Below are positions 1 to 5,423 of a DNA stretch of 8,181 bases, piece after piece. The notes beneath the pieces were generated by a model that saw nothing but the letters and a program-made list of their open reading frames with translations, had not been told where the DNA came from and searched no databases. Origin of the DNA: Bacillota bacterium (GTDB lineage: Bacteria > Bacillota > Clostridia > Peptostreptococcales > Anaerovoracaceae); the NCBI GenBank assembly GCA_017621195.1, contig JAGATO010000114.1:1-8181 (forward strand). The letters run 5' to 3'. Positions within the stretch are counted from its first letter, which is position 1. Every line of letters begins with the position of its first letter. A program made the translations under genes and the position numbers.

Positions 1-72
1 CGTCCGGAGCCGATCCGCGAAGCCATGGAGACGTTCCGGTCGCTGATCGATCAGCTGGAAGCGCTGCTGTAG
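1..72 (+). CDS. C-terminal end of an unidentified gene (5' truncated)
   Basis: An open frame runs from the first base to a TAG at 70-72 and encodes 23 residues ending in DQLEALL. The tail looks helical and amphipathic, with regularly spaced Leu, Ile and Phe among charged residues. It lies on the same strand as the NAD kinase gene, whose start is 72 bases after this stop, so the two are probably co-transcribed. In Bacillus the gene before this NAD kinase encodes a small (p)ppGpp synthetase (yjbM). The fragment is too short to say whether that holds here, so no function is assigned. That it is coding rests on the uninterrupted frame and the operon-like context. Confidence 0.55.
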   Translation, partial: RPEPIREAMETFRSLIDQLEALL

Positions 73-115
73 CGGCAAGGCGGCTGGCGCGAAGCGGACT
101 GCGGCAAACGAGTGG

Positions 116-132
116 CGGGGCTGTGGGCCCCG
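116..132 (+). promoter_or_regulatory. Small GC hairpin directly before the NAD kinase ribosome binding site
   Basis: CGGGGC (116-121) pairs with GCCCCG (127-132) around a 5-base loop. The stem ends at the base before the Shine-Dalgarno AAGGAG (133-138), which is 6 bases from the ATG at 145. No T-run follows, so it is not an intrinsic terminator. It may keep the ribosome binding site in a defined position or modestly tune translation. A chance stem in GC-rich spacer DNA is also possible. Confidence 0.3.
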
Positions 133-144
133 AAGGAGAACATC

Positions 145-957
145 ATGGCAGAGAACAGAAAGCGCATCATCAATATTTTTGAAAACGATTCTCCGGTGTC
201 CAAGGAAACGCGGCGCATCTTCAAGCAAAAGCTGGAGCTGGCCGGTTATGCTGTCTGCGATGGATTCGATCCCGAGGCGGAGCTGATCGTCTGCATCGGC
301 GGCGATGGGCAGCTGCTGCGGACACTGCATCAGCTGGAATTTCCGTCCAATCCCTTCGTAGGTGTCAACACCGGCCACCTGGGTTTTTTCCAGGAGCTGC
401 ATCCCGACCAGCTGGACGAGTTCATCTTTCTGTACAACCAGGGACGGTGCACCGTACAGAAGCTGAAGACGGTGAAGGCAACCATCGAGATCGGATCGGA
501 GGTGTTCTATCAGAAGGGACTGAACGAGATCGTCATTACCGGTGACAGCTCTCAGCTGACCCATCTGAACATGTCCATCGACGACAGCTTCATCGAGAAA
601 TTCAGCGGCGACGGCCTTCTGATCTGTTCGCCTGCCGGGAGCACGGCCTATAACTACGCCCTCCGGGGAAGCATCGTGGATCCGCGGCTGGATCTCCTGC
701 AGGTGACGCCCATGGCTCCCCAGAACACGGCGGCATACCGTTCGTTTACGTCCAGCATTCTGCTCCCCTCCAACCGATCGGTGACCATCCATCCCGAAAA
801 CAAGGAAGGAAAGGGAATCAACATCGTGGCGGACTCCACGCATCGTCACTACGACTGGATCGACAAGATCACCGTGGAGCTGTCGGATGAGACGGTGCAG
901 CTTCTGCGCTTCGAGCATTACGATTTCTGGCGGAAGGTGAAGAGCAAGCTGCTGTAG
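145..957 (+). CDS. nadK: NAD kinase (ATP-NAD kinase, short Bacillus-type)
   Basis: Cytoplasmic NAD kinase phosphorylates NAD+ to NADP+ and so supplies the cell's NADP(H). The 270-residue product carries the family landmarks in order: GGDG at residues 52-55 (phosphate-binding motif), NTGHLGF at 75-81, LNE at 126-128, and SGDG at 154-157 followed by SPAGSTAYN at 162-170. Its length and its C-terminal FWRKV segment resemble the short PpnKA/YjbN type of Bacillus rather than longer NAD kinases. Start choice: an in-frame ATG at 112 exists, but AAGGAG at 133-138 lies 6 bases before the ATG at 145, and the 11 extra residues are not family-like. One oddity: the usual GG(P/A)I after the STAYN motif reads RGSI here (174-177), followed by VDP where Bacillus has an HP. 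The gene is followed by an RluD-type synthase, as in Bacillus yjbN-yjbO, and the two are probably co-transcribed. Confidence 0.95.
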   Translation: MAENRKRIINIFENDSPVSKETRRIFKQKLELAGYAVCDGFDPEAELIVCIGGDGQLLRTLHQLEFPSNPFVGVNTGHLGFFQELHPDQLDEFIFLYNQGRCTVQKLKTVKATIEIGSEVFYQKGLNEIVITGDSSQLTHLNMSIDDSFIEKFSGDGLLICSPAGSTAYNYALRGSIVDPRLDLLQVTPMAPQNTAAYRSFTSSILLPSNRSVTIHPENKEGKGINIVADSTHRHYDWIDKITVELSDETVQLLRFEHYDFWRKVKSKLL

Positions 958-1013
958 CAGCGCGGGACGGCGGTCGGCCTTGCGGCGGCGCGACGATTCG
1001 AGCGGCGGCAAAC
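948..1013 (+). repeat. Spacer resembling the one before the NAD kinase gene
   Basis: The end of the NAD kinase gene and the following spacer resemble positions 63-109 at the end of the preceding gene. Both start with GCTGCTGTAGC (63-73 and 948-958, including the stop codon), carry GCGCGA (87-92 and 988-993) and end in GCGGCAAAC (101-109 and 1005-1013). The last element sits 35 and 37 bases before the chosen starts at 145 and 1051. A short GC stem, GCGG/CCGC at 1019-1022/1027-1030, follows. This may be a degenerate intergenic repeat or chance similarity in low-complexity GC-rich DNA. Confidence 0.25.
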
Positions 1014-1050
1014 CTTTCGCGGCGGCCCGCACCGCACTATGGGGGATAGA

Positions 1051-1971
1051 ATGAACGAAAACGAAACCCGGTTGACATACCGGTTGAAAAAAGAAGATGA
1101 AGAATTGGCTCTGCGGTCCCTTCTGCGTCGAGAGTTCGGCGTATCCACCCGGTTTTTGCGGAAGCTGAAGGAGGAAGACCACATACTGCTGGACGGCGTT
1201 CCGACGAAGGCATTTGAACACGGAAAACGAGGTCAGCTTTTGCAGGTGGAGATGCCCCGGGAGACCAGCTGGTTTGAACCGGAGGACATTCCCATCGACG
1301 TGGTCTATGAGGATGAGGACCTGATCGTGGTAAACAAACAGCCCGGGCTGGTGGTTCATCCCACCAACGGAAAGCCGAACCACACCATGGTCAACGGACT
1401 GACGAAGCGGATGATGGATCGGGGAGAAGAGTACAAGATCCGTCTGGTGAACCGGCTGGACATGGACACCTCCGGGATCTGTATCGTGGCGAAGAACGGG
1501 TATTGCCAGGACTTCTTCATGAAGCAGATGGAAAAAAACCAGGTGGAAAAGACGTATCTGGCCTTTGTCCGGGGAACGCTGACGGGAGCGGGTACTATCG
1601 ACCTGCCCATCGGACGGAAGGAAAACGATCCGTATCGTCGGGCGGTGCGGGAGGACGGTGCGCCTTCGGTGACCCATTACCGTAGCCTTTCCACCTTTGA
1701 AAAGAATTACAGTCTGGTGGAATTGGTACTGGAGACGGGACGAACCCATCAGATCCGCGTGCACATGGCCCATTTGGGCTATCCGCTGATCAGCGATCAC
1801 CTGTACGGAGCGGAGGAGGCGGAGCACGATCTGATTCCGCGGCAGGCTCTGCACGCCTGCGCCATTTCCTTTCTTCATCCGCGGACCAGAAACCGGCTGC
1901 GGCTGGAAGCACCGCTGCCGGAGGATATGATCCGGCTGCGGGGGATGCTGGGAAGAGAATACAGAGAATAA
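1051..1971 (+). CDS. RluA/RluD-family 23S rRNA-type pseudouridine synthase
   Basis: This enzyme isomerises specific uridines in RNA to pseudouridine; RluD-like members act on large-subunit rRNA, but the exact target cannot be read from the sequence. The 306-residue product has an S4-like N-terminal region (about 15-68, with LRKLKEEDHILLDG at 36-49). The catalytic domain follows: VVNKQPGLVVHP at 93-104, the active-site motif NRLDMDTSG at 134-142 with catalytic Asp137, GRTHQIRVH at 230-238 and HLGYPLISDHLYG at 241-253. The residue before RLD is Asn where many members have His. Length is normal for the family. I prefer the ATG at 1051 to the in-frame ATG at 1039, because GGGGGA (1041-1046) is placed before 1051 while nothing like a ribosome binding site precedes 1039. 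The NAD kinase gene lies 93 bases upstream on the same strand. Confidence 0.93.
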   Translation: MNENETRLTYRLKKEDEELALRSLLRREFGVSTRFLRKLKEEDHILLDGVPTKAFEHGKRGQLLQVEMPRETSWFEPEDIPIDVVYEDEDLIVVNKQPGLVVHPTNGKPNHTMVNGLTKRMMDRGEEYKIRLVNRLDMDTSGICIVAKNGYCQDFFMKQMEKNQVEKTYLAFVRGTLTGAGTIDLPIGRKENDPYRRAVREDGAPSVTHYRSLSTFEKNYSLVELVLETGRTHQIRVHMAHLGYPLISDHLYGAEEAEHDLIPRQALHACAISFLHPRTRNRLRLEAPLPEDMIRLRGMLGREYRE

Positions 1972-1982
1972 TCACAAAAATG

Positions 1983-2031
1983 AAATCACCTTCATACTAT
2001 GGAAAGAACCATGGATGGAGGTGATTTTTTT
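1983..2031 (+). terminator. Intrinsic terminator of the housekeeping block that also sequesters the next gene's ribosome binding site
   Basis: AAATCACCTTCAT (1983-1995) pairs with ATGGAGGTGATTT (2015-2027) over 13 positions with one G-U pair. After a single bulged A (1996), CTATGG (1997-2002) pairs with CCATGG (2009-2014), including one G-U, around a 6-base loop. The right arm runs into seven T residues (2025-2031), as in a rho-independent terminator. It begins 11 bases after the stop codon of the pseudouridine synthase gene. The right arm contains GGAGGTGAT (2017-2025), the ribosome binding site of the gene starting at 2030. In any readthrough transcript that site would therefore be base-paired. 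Confidence 0.8.
2017..2025 (+). promoter_or_regulatory. Extended Shine-Dalgarno site that fixes a TTG start
   Basis: GGAGGTGAT is a 9-base match to the anti-Shine-Dalgarno end of 16S rRNA. Eight bases separate GGAGG (2017-2021) from the TTG at 2030. The in-frame ATG at 2015 overlaps this site and so cannot be the start. The whole site lies inside the right arm of the hairpin at 1983-2027. Confidence 0.8.
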
Positions 2032-2356
2032 GAATGAAGATTATTCGAAGCAGTGCTGCGATGACCGGCGTTGCGATGACCGGCGTTGTGATGACCGATG
2101 CTGCGATGATCGGTGCTGTGACGGCGATGGGGGCGGAAGCGACTGGGAAACATGGCTGCCGATTCTGATCCTTCTGTTTTTCCTGTGCGGCGGTTTCTCC
2201 GGACTGGGATTCGGATCCAATCAAAGCGGAGATCCCTGCTGTGACAATAACAACGGAAGCTGGGGCTGGATCCTGATACTTATCATACTGTTCTGCTTCC
2301 TGAACAACGGGAACGGAAACGACGGAAAAGGCGGCTTCCTCGGCGGTCTGTTCTAA
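2030..2356 (+). CDS. Small cysteine-rich protein with CDDRx repeats and two hydrophobic segments
   Basis: Function unknown. The 108-residue product starts with a short acidic lead, then four pentapeptides C-D-D-R-(R/C) at residues 10-29, followed by CDG. Next come a Gly/Asp linker, a first hydrophobic segment (about 43-61, beginning WLPILILLFF), a CC-DNNN turn (70-75), a second hydrophobic segment (78-91, beginning WGWILILIIL) and a Gly/Asn-rich tail. There are 12 cysteines: 9, 10, 15, 20, 24, 25, 29, 30, 53, 70, 71 and 89. The repeat of Trp plus aliphatic residues, LFxC and Gly/Asn resembles small high-cysteine or spore-associated membrane proteins of clostridia; that is a resemblance of style, not an assignment. 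The cysteine/aspartate repeats could bind metal or cross-link. The TTG start is set by the extended ribosome binding site. Terminators on both sides make it a separate transcription unit, so it needs its own promoter, which I could not place with confidence. Confidence 0.75.
   Translation: MNEDYSKQCCDDRRCDDRRCDDRCCDDRCCDGDGGGSDWETWLPILILLFFLCGGFSGLGFGSNQSGDPCCDNNNGSWGWILILIILFCFLNNGNGNDGKGGFLGGLF
2057..2116 (+). repeat. Four 15-bp tandem repeats encoding CDDRx
   Basis: Four in-frame 15-bp units occupy 2057-2071, 2072-2086, 2087-2101 and 2102-2116. The first two are identical (TGCGATGACCGGCGT); the last two diverge at wobble positions and in the last codon (Arg to Cys). A partial fifth unit (C-D) follows. 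Because the unit length is a multiple of three, gain or loss of units would keep the frame. Confidence 0.85.
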
Positions 2357-2366
2357 GCCACATAGC

Positions 2367-2405
2367 AAAAAAATTCGCTGAAGTCCCACGATTTCAGCGA
2401 ATTTT
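2367..2405. terminator. Bidirectional intrinsic terminator
   Basis: Bases 2370-2382 pair perfectly with 2393-2405 (13 bp; core TTCGCTGAA/TTCAGCGAA), extended by one G-U pair, around an 8-base loop. An A-run (2367-2373) on the left and TTTT (2402-2405) on the right allow termination in both directions. It lies 11 bases after the small cysteine-rich gene and about 90 bases beyond the stop of the convergent tetR-type gene, so it can serve both. I see nothing else of note between 2409 and 2493. Confidence 0.85.
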
Positions 2406-2493
2406 CAATTTCGCGACGATGGTTCCCCACGGGTTTCCCTTACACTTCGTTTTACCATACCCGGCAGAAGCGAATTCGGCGCGGGCCCGTAAT

Positions 2494-3129
2494 CTATGAG
2501 CGAATGTCTGTGGCCATGGTGATCACCGGTGAAACGAATTGATAGATGTAGTCCTTCAGTTCATTGGCGGACAGGTCACAGCCGCGGCGGAACCACTGGC
2601 GGATGACGGCTACAATACCGTAGGTGATGAAGTAGCAGGAATAGATCAGCTGCTGATCGGTGGCGTGGATCGAACCGTCATCGGCGGGAGCTTGGCTGCG
2701 CAGCTGCAGTCCTTTTTCCAGCAGAATGTGAGCGATCCCCTGGACCATAGCCTCGCTGTGCATATTGATCAGCAGGATTCGATATAATGTACGGTCCTGT
2801 TCGATGAAGGTGACGATGTGATTGACGATGGACTTCAACGATTCGTGGCGCTGTTTGGGCTGGAACACATCGATGGCCTCTTCCATTTCCTTCAACAGAT
2901 CGCGGCAGATGCTTTCCAGCAGTTCATTCGTGGAGTTGTAGTGAAGATAGAAGGTTCCGCGGTTCAGATCGGCCCGCTCGGTCACGTCGCGAGCGGTAAT
3001 CTGTGAGAATTCCTTTTCGTCCATGAGTGAGATCAGAGCATCCCGAAGCATGCGGCGTGTCCGGAGAATTCGGCGATCCGGTTTCTTCGACACAACCGAT
3101 GGAGATGCGGTTGTTTTCGTATTCGACAT
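2494..3129 (-). CDS. TetR/AcrR-family transcriptional regulator
   Basis: A DNA-binding regulator, most likely a ligand-responsive repressor. The 211-residue product has a TetR N-terminal domain: RTRRMLRDALISLMDEKEF (23-41) forms helix 1, ITARDVTERADLNRGTFYLHY (44-64, quoted region spans 21 residues in two helices) is the helix-turn-helix with recognition helix near 56-64, and STNELLESI continues the domain. The C-terminal region (about 96-200) with LYRILLINM and YGIVAVIRQWFRRG resembles the TetR_C_8-type (DhaS-like) domain. The start at 3129 is set by GGAGG on the minus strand (complement of 3139-3143), 9 bases from the ATG. The frame stays open to an ATG at 3210, but the extra 27 residues are not TetR-like and that ATG would lie almost at the predicted transcript start. 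The gene diverges from the MMPL transporter operon, the usual position for a local repressor of an export pump. Confidence 0.92.
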   Translation of the reverse strand: MSNTKTTASPSVVSKKPDRRILRTRRMLRDALISLMDEKEFSQITARDVTERADLNRGTFYLHYNSTNELLESICRDLLKEMEEAIDVFQPKQRHESLKSIVNHIVTFIEQDRTLYRILLINMHSEAMVQGIAHILLEKGLQLRSQAPADDGSIHATDQQLIYSCYFITYGIVAVIRQWFRRGCDLSANELKDYIYQFVSPVITMATDIRS

Positions 3130-3150
3130 TTCAAAAATCCTCCATGCTGT

Positions 3151-3172
3151 GTTGAATGATCGACAATCCAAC
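3151..3172. promoter_or_regulatory. Candidate TetR operator (imperfect palindrome)
   Basis: A 22-bp imperfect inverted repeat centred at 3161.5 has outer arms GTTG/CAAC, matching AT dinucleotides inside them and a central TCGA; 16 of 22 positions are symmetric. It lies in the tetR leader, 22 bases before its start codon. Its length and symmetry suit TetR-family operators. Binding is inferred. Confidence 0.4.
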
Positions 3173-3176
3173 CAGC

Positions 3177-3195
3177 TTTGTTCAAAATCAACAAA
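3177..3195. promoter_or_regulatory. Candidate operator half-sites TTTGTT/AACAAA
   Basis: TTTGTT (3177-3182) and AACAAA (3190-3195) form an inverted repeat with a 7-base centre, just upstream of the -35 box at 3201. Part of it, AATCAACAA (3186-3194), recurs as an exact direct repeat at 3245-3253, where it overlaps the minus-strand -35 box. This may be a second regulator site, but AT-rich promoter DNA makes such matches less remarkable. Confidence 0.3.
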
Positions 3196-3200
3196 CCCTA

Positions 3201-3229
3201 TTGATTTCATCCTTATGTCCGATTATAAT
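3201..3229 (+). promoter_or_regulatory. Sigma-A-type promoter of the MMPL operon
   Basis: TTGATT (3201-3206), a 17-base spacer and a perfect TATAAT (3224-3229). The expected start of transcription is near 3236, giving a leader of about 63 bases before the ATG at 3299. Within that leader, AAATAAATTTATTT (3262-3275) is a perfect 14-bp palindrome, which could be an operator or just AT-rich leader. Confidence 0.8.
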
Positions 3230-3250
3230 ACTGCAGGAAAAGATAATCAA
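3222..3250 (-). promoter_or_regulatory. Sigma-A-type promoter of the tetR-type gene, overlapping the opposite promoter
   Basis: Read on the minus strand: TTGATT (complement of 3245-3250), a 17-base spacer and TATAAT (complement of 3222-3227). Boxes and spacer length equal those of the + strand promoter, and the two share the palindromic ATTATAAT (3222-3229). Expected transcript start is near 3215, giving a leader of about 86 bases. Confidence 0.75.
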
Positions 3251-3298
3251 CAATTTTCGTTAAATAAATTTATTTTGATAAATGGAGAAGCGTATATT

Positions 3299-5422
3299 AT
3301 GGAACAATTGATTCACAGGCTTGCCGATGATATCGTGGAGCACGGAAGAGGAATCGAGAGGATGTTCATCCTGATCTTCCTGTGCTGCGCCATCATGTCG
3401 CCCTTTGTCGTGGTGAACTACGACCTGTCGGAGTACCTTCCGGAGACGGCTCAGTCAGAACAGGGCCTGCGGCTGATGGAAGAGGAATTCGGCTATCCCG
3501 GTACGGCGCGGCTGATGATCGAAAACGTGAGTCTGTACCAGGCGAAGAACATCAAAAAAGAAATCGAAGCCCTGTCCCAGGTGGACCAGGTCCTGTGGTG
3601 CGATACGGCCAGCGATGTGTACATGGCCGAGAGCTTCATCGATTACGATGATATCACCGACTATTACAAGGACAACTGCGCCGTCATGGACATCACCTTC
3701 AAAAGTGGCGACACTGAAAAAGTGACGCATAAGACGCTGGATCGGATCCGCGAGATTGCCGGGGAGAACGCCTATCTGGTAGGGAACGCGGCGCAGCAGC
3801 AGGCACTGCAGGAAAACATCTCCGAAGAGGTGAATCTGGTTATGGTGTTGGCCGTGGTCATGATCCTGGCGATCCTGACGCTGTCCACCACCTCCTGGTT
3901 TGAACCCCTGCTATTTTTGACGGTCATGGGCGTCGCCATCGTCATCAACACCGGTACCAACATTCTGTTTCCCAGCATTTCCTTCATGACGAAGAGCGTA
4001 GCGGCGGTGCTGCAGCTGGCGGTATCCATGGACTATTCCATCTTCCTGCTTCACACCTATCTGCGCAAGAAAATGACCATCGAAGACGACAAGGTGGCCA
4101 TGAAAGAATCCATCGAAGAATCCATCAATTCCATTCTGGCCAGCGGAATGACCACCATCATGGGCTTTTTAGCCCTGGCCTTCATGAGCTTTTCCATCGG
4201 CTTCGACATGGGACTGGTTCTATCCGAAGGAATCATCATCAGCCTGTTCACCGTGCTGTTTTTAATGCCGGCATTGATCCTGCGGGCCCAGAGGCTGATC
4301 GTCAGAACCACACACAGAGCGCTGATGCCGGATTTCAAGCGGTTCAGTCAGGGCGTGTACAAGATGCGTCACGTCATCGCTGTGGTTGTTCTGGTGATTG
4401 CCGTTCCTGCCTACGTCGGTCAGGGGATGAACGATTTCACCTACGGAACGTCTGCCGTCTCCGGCGGACCGGGAACGAAAATCTATGAGGAAGAGCAGGT
4501 CATCAATGAAAAGTTCGGCCGAAGCAACTTAATGATGGCCATCGTGCCCAACGATAGCCTGCTAATCGAGCGCGAGTTTGCCGATCGGGTGGAAGAACTG
4601 GAATACGTGAAGAGCATTACGTCTCTGGCCCAGACGATTCCGGAGGGAATTCCCGAATCCATTCTGCCGGAGAGCGTCACGGGGCAGCTTCACACCGACG
4701 ATTACGCACGGATTCTGATTCAGGTGAGATCGAAGGAAGAAAGCGAGTTGTCCTTCCGGGCCTCCGATGAGATTCAGGCCCTCCTGCGCGAGTACTATCC
4801 GGAGGGAGCCTATCTGGTGGGCGTCACTCCCACCACCCAGGACATCAAGGCGACGATCAATGCCGACTACAGCTTCGTCAACTTCCTGTCGCTGGCCGCG
4901 GTTGCCGTAGTCGTGGGTCTGGCCTTCAAATCCATCATCATGCCCATCGTGGTATTGATCCCCATCGAGCTGGCCATCTTCATCAACATGGTCATTCCGT
5001 ATCTGGTGGGAACGAAGATGATCTTCATGGGCTATCTGATCGTCAGCTGCATCCAGCTGGGAGCGACAGTGGACTATTCCATCCTCCTGTCCAACCACTA
5101 CATCGCCAATCGCGAAACCATGTCGAAGAAGGATTCGGCCATCGAAGCCATTCATCTGGCCACGCCGTCCATCCTCACTTCCGGCGTGATCGTTACCGTG
5201 GTGGGATACATGATGAAGTTGATCTGCACCATTCCGGCCATCGCCGACATGGGAGAACTGATCGGACGAGGTGCGCTGGTCTCCATGCTCATGGTGCTGA
5301 GCATCCTTCCGGCGCTGCTGGTCTATGCGGATAGGGCCATCACCGGGAACTTCGGAAATTTCGGACGTATGTTGAAGAAACGCAAAGAGAAGAAAGCTGC
5401 AAAAGCGAAGGAGGTTGCGTGA
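3299..5422 (+). CDS. MMPL/RND-family membrane transporter
   Basis: A proton-driven exporter by family, in the cytoplasmic membrane; substrate unknown. The 707-residue product has RND topology. TM1 (about 22-40) is followed by an extracytoplasmic domain (41-177) and TM2-6 (178-328). TM7 (358-376) is followed by a second extracytoplasmic domain (377-525) and TM8-12 (526-676). The Asp-Tyr pairs linked to proton relay in MmpL proteins are present in both halves, in SMDYS (243-247, TM4) and TVDYS (590-594, TM10). The C-terminal tail is strongly basic (KKRKEKKAAKAK). At about 700 residues it is compact compared with roughly 1,000-residue Gram-negative RND pumps. The ATG at 3299 has GGAG at 3284-3287; the frame is open further upstream to 3023, but that overlaps tetR and the promoter. 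It is translationally coupled to the next gene and faces a divergent TetR regulator. Confidence 0.92.
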   Translation: MEQLIHRLADDIVEHGRGIERMFILIFLCCAIMSPFVVVNYDLSEYLPETAQSEQGLRLMEEEFGYPGTARLMIENVSLYQAKNIKKEIEALSQVDQVLWCDTASDVYMAESFIDYDDITDYYKDNCAVMDITFKSGDTEKVTHKTLDRIREIAGENAYLVGNAAQQQALQENISEEVNLVMVLAVVMILAILTLSTTSWFEPLLFLTVMGVAIVINTGTNILFPSISFMTKSVAAVLQLAVSMDYSIFLLHTYLRKKMTIEDDKVAMKESIEESINSILASGMTTIMGFLALAFMSFSIGFDMGLVLSEGIIISLFTVLFLMPALILRAQRLIVRTTHRALMPDFKRFSQGVYKMRHVIAVVVLVIAVPAYVGQGMNDFTYGTSAVSGGPGTKIYEEEQVINEKFGRSNLMMAIVPNDSLLIEREFADRVEELEYVKSITSLAQTIPEGIPESILPESVTGQLHTDDYARILIQVRSKEESELSFRASDEIQALLREYYPEGAYLVGVTPTTQDIKATINADYSFVNFLSLAAVAVVVGLAFKSIIMPIVVLIPIELAIFINMVIPYLVGTKMIFMGYLIVSCIQLGATVDYSILLSNHYIANRETMSKKDSAIEAIHLATPSILTSGVIVTVVGYMMKLICTIPAIADMGELIGRGALVSMLMVLSILPALLVYADRAITGNFGNFGRMLKKRKEKKAAKAKEVA
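5408..5414 (+). promoter_or_regulatory. Ribosome binding site inside the transporter gene that sets the partner's start
   Basis: AAGGAGG lies within the last codons of the transporter gene, 9 bases before the ATG at 5424. An in-frame TTG at 5415 directly abuts the site and cannot be used. The transporter stop (TGA, 5420-5422) is one base before the ATG, which favours translational coupling. Confidence 0.85.
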
Positions 5423-5423
5423 G

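Noticed and set aside
2034..2168. ATG-started 44-residue frame overlapping the small cysteine-rich gene in another frame, with an AMTGV-like repeat
   Set aside because: Its ATG is 12 bases from GGAGG, farther than the TTG at 2030 (8 bases). It stops mid-gene, and its repeat is the out-of-frame reading of the CDDRx units.
2482..2490. GC palindrome CGGGCCCG just beyond the tetR stop
   Set aside because: No loop or T-run accompanies it. The bidirectional terminator at 2367-2405 explains termination better.
3023..3298. Extended N-terminus of the MMPL transporter
   Set aside because: It would overlap the tetR-type gene and run through both promoters. The residues are not transporter-like, and the ATG at 3299 has its own ribosome binding site.
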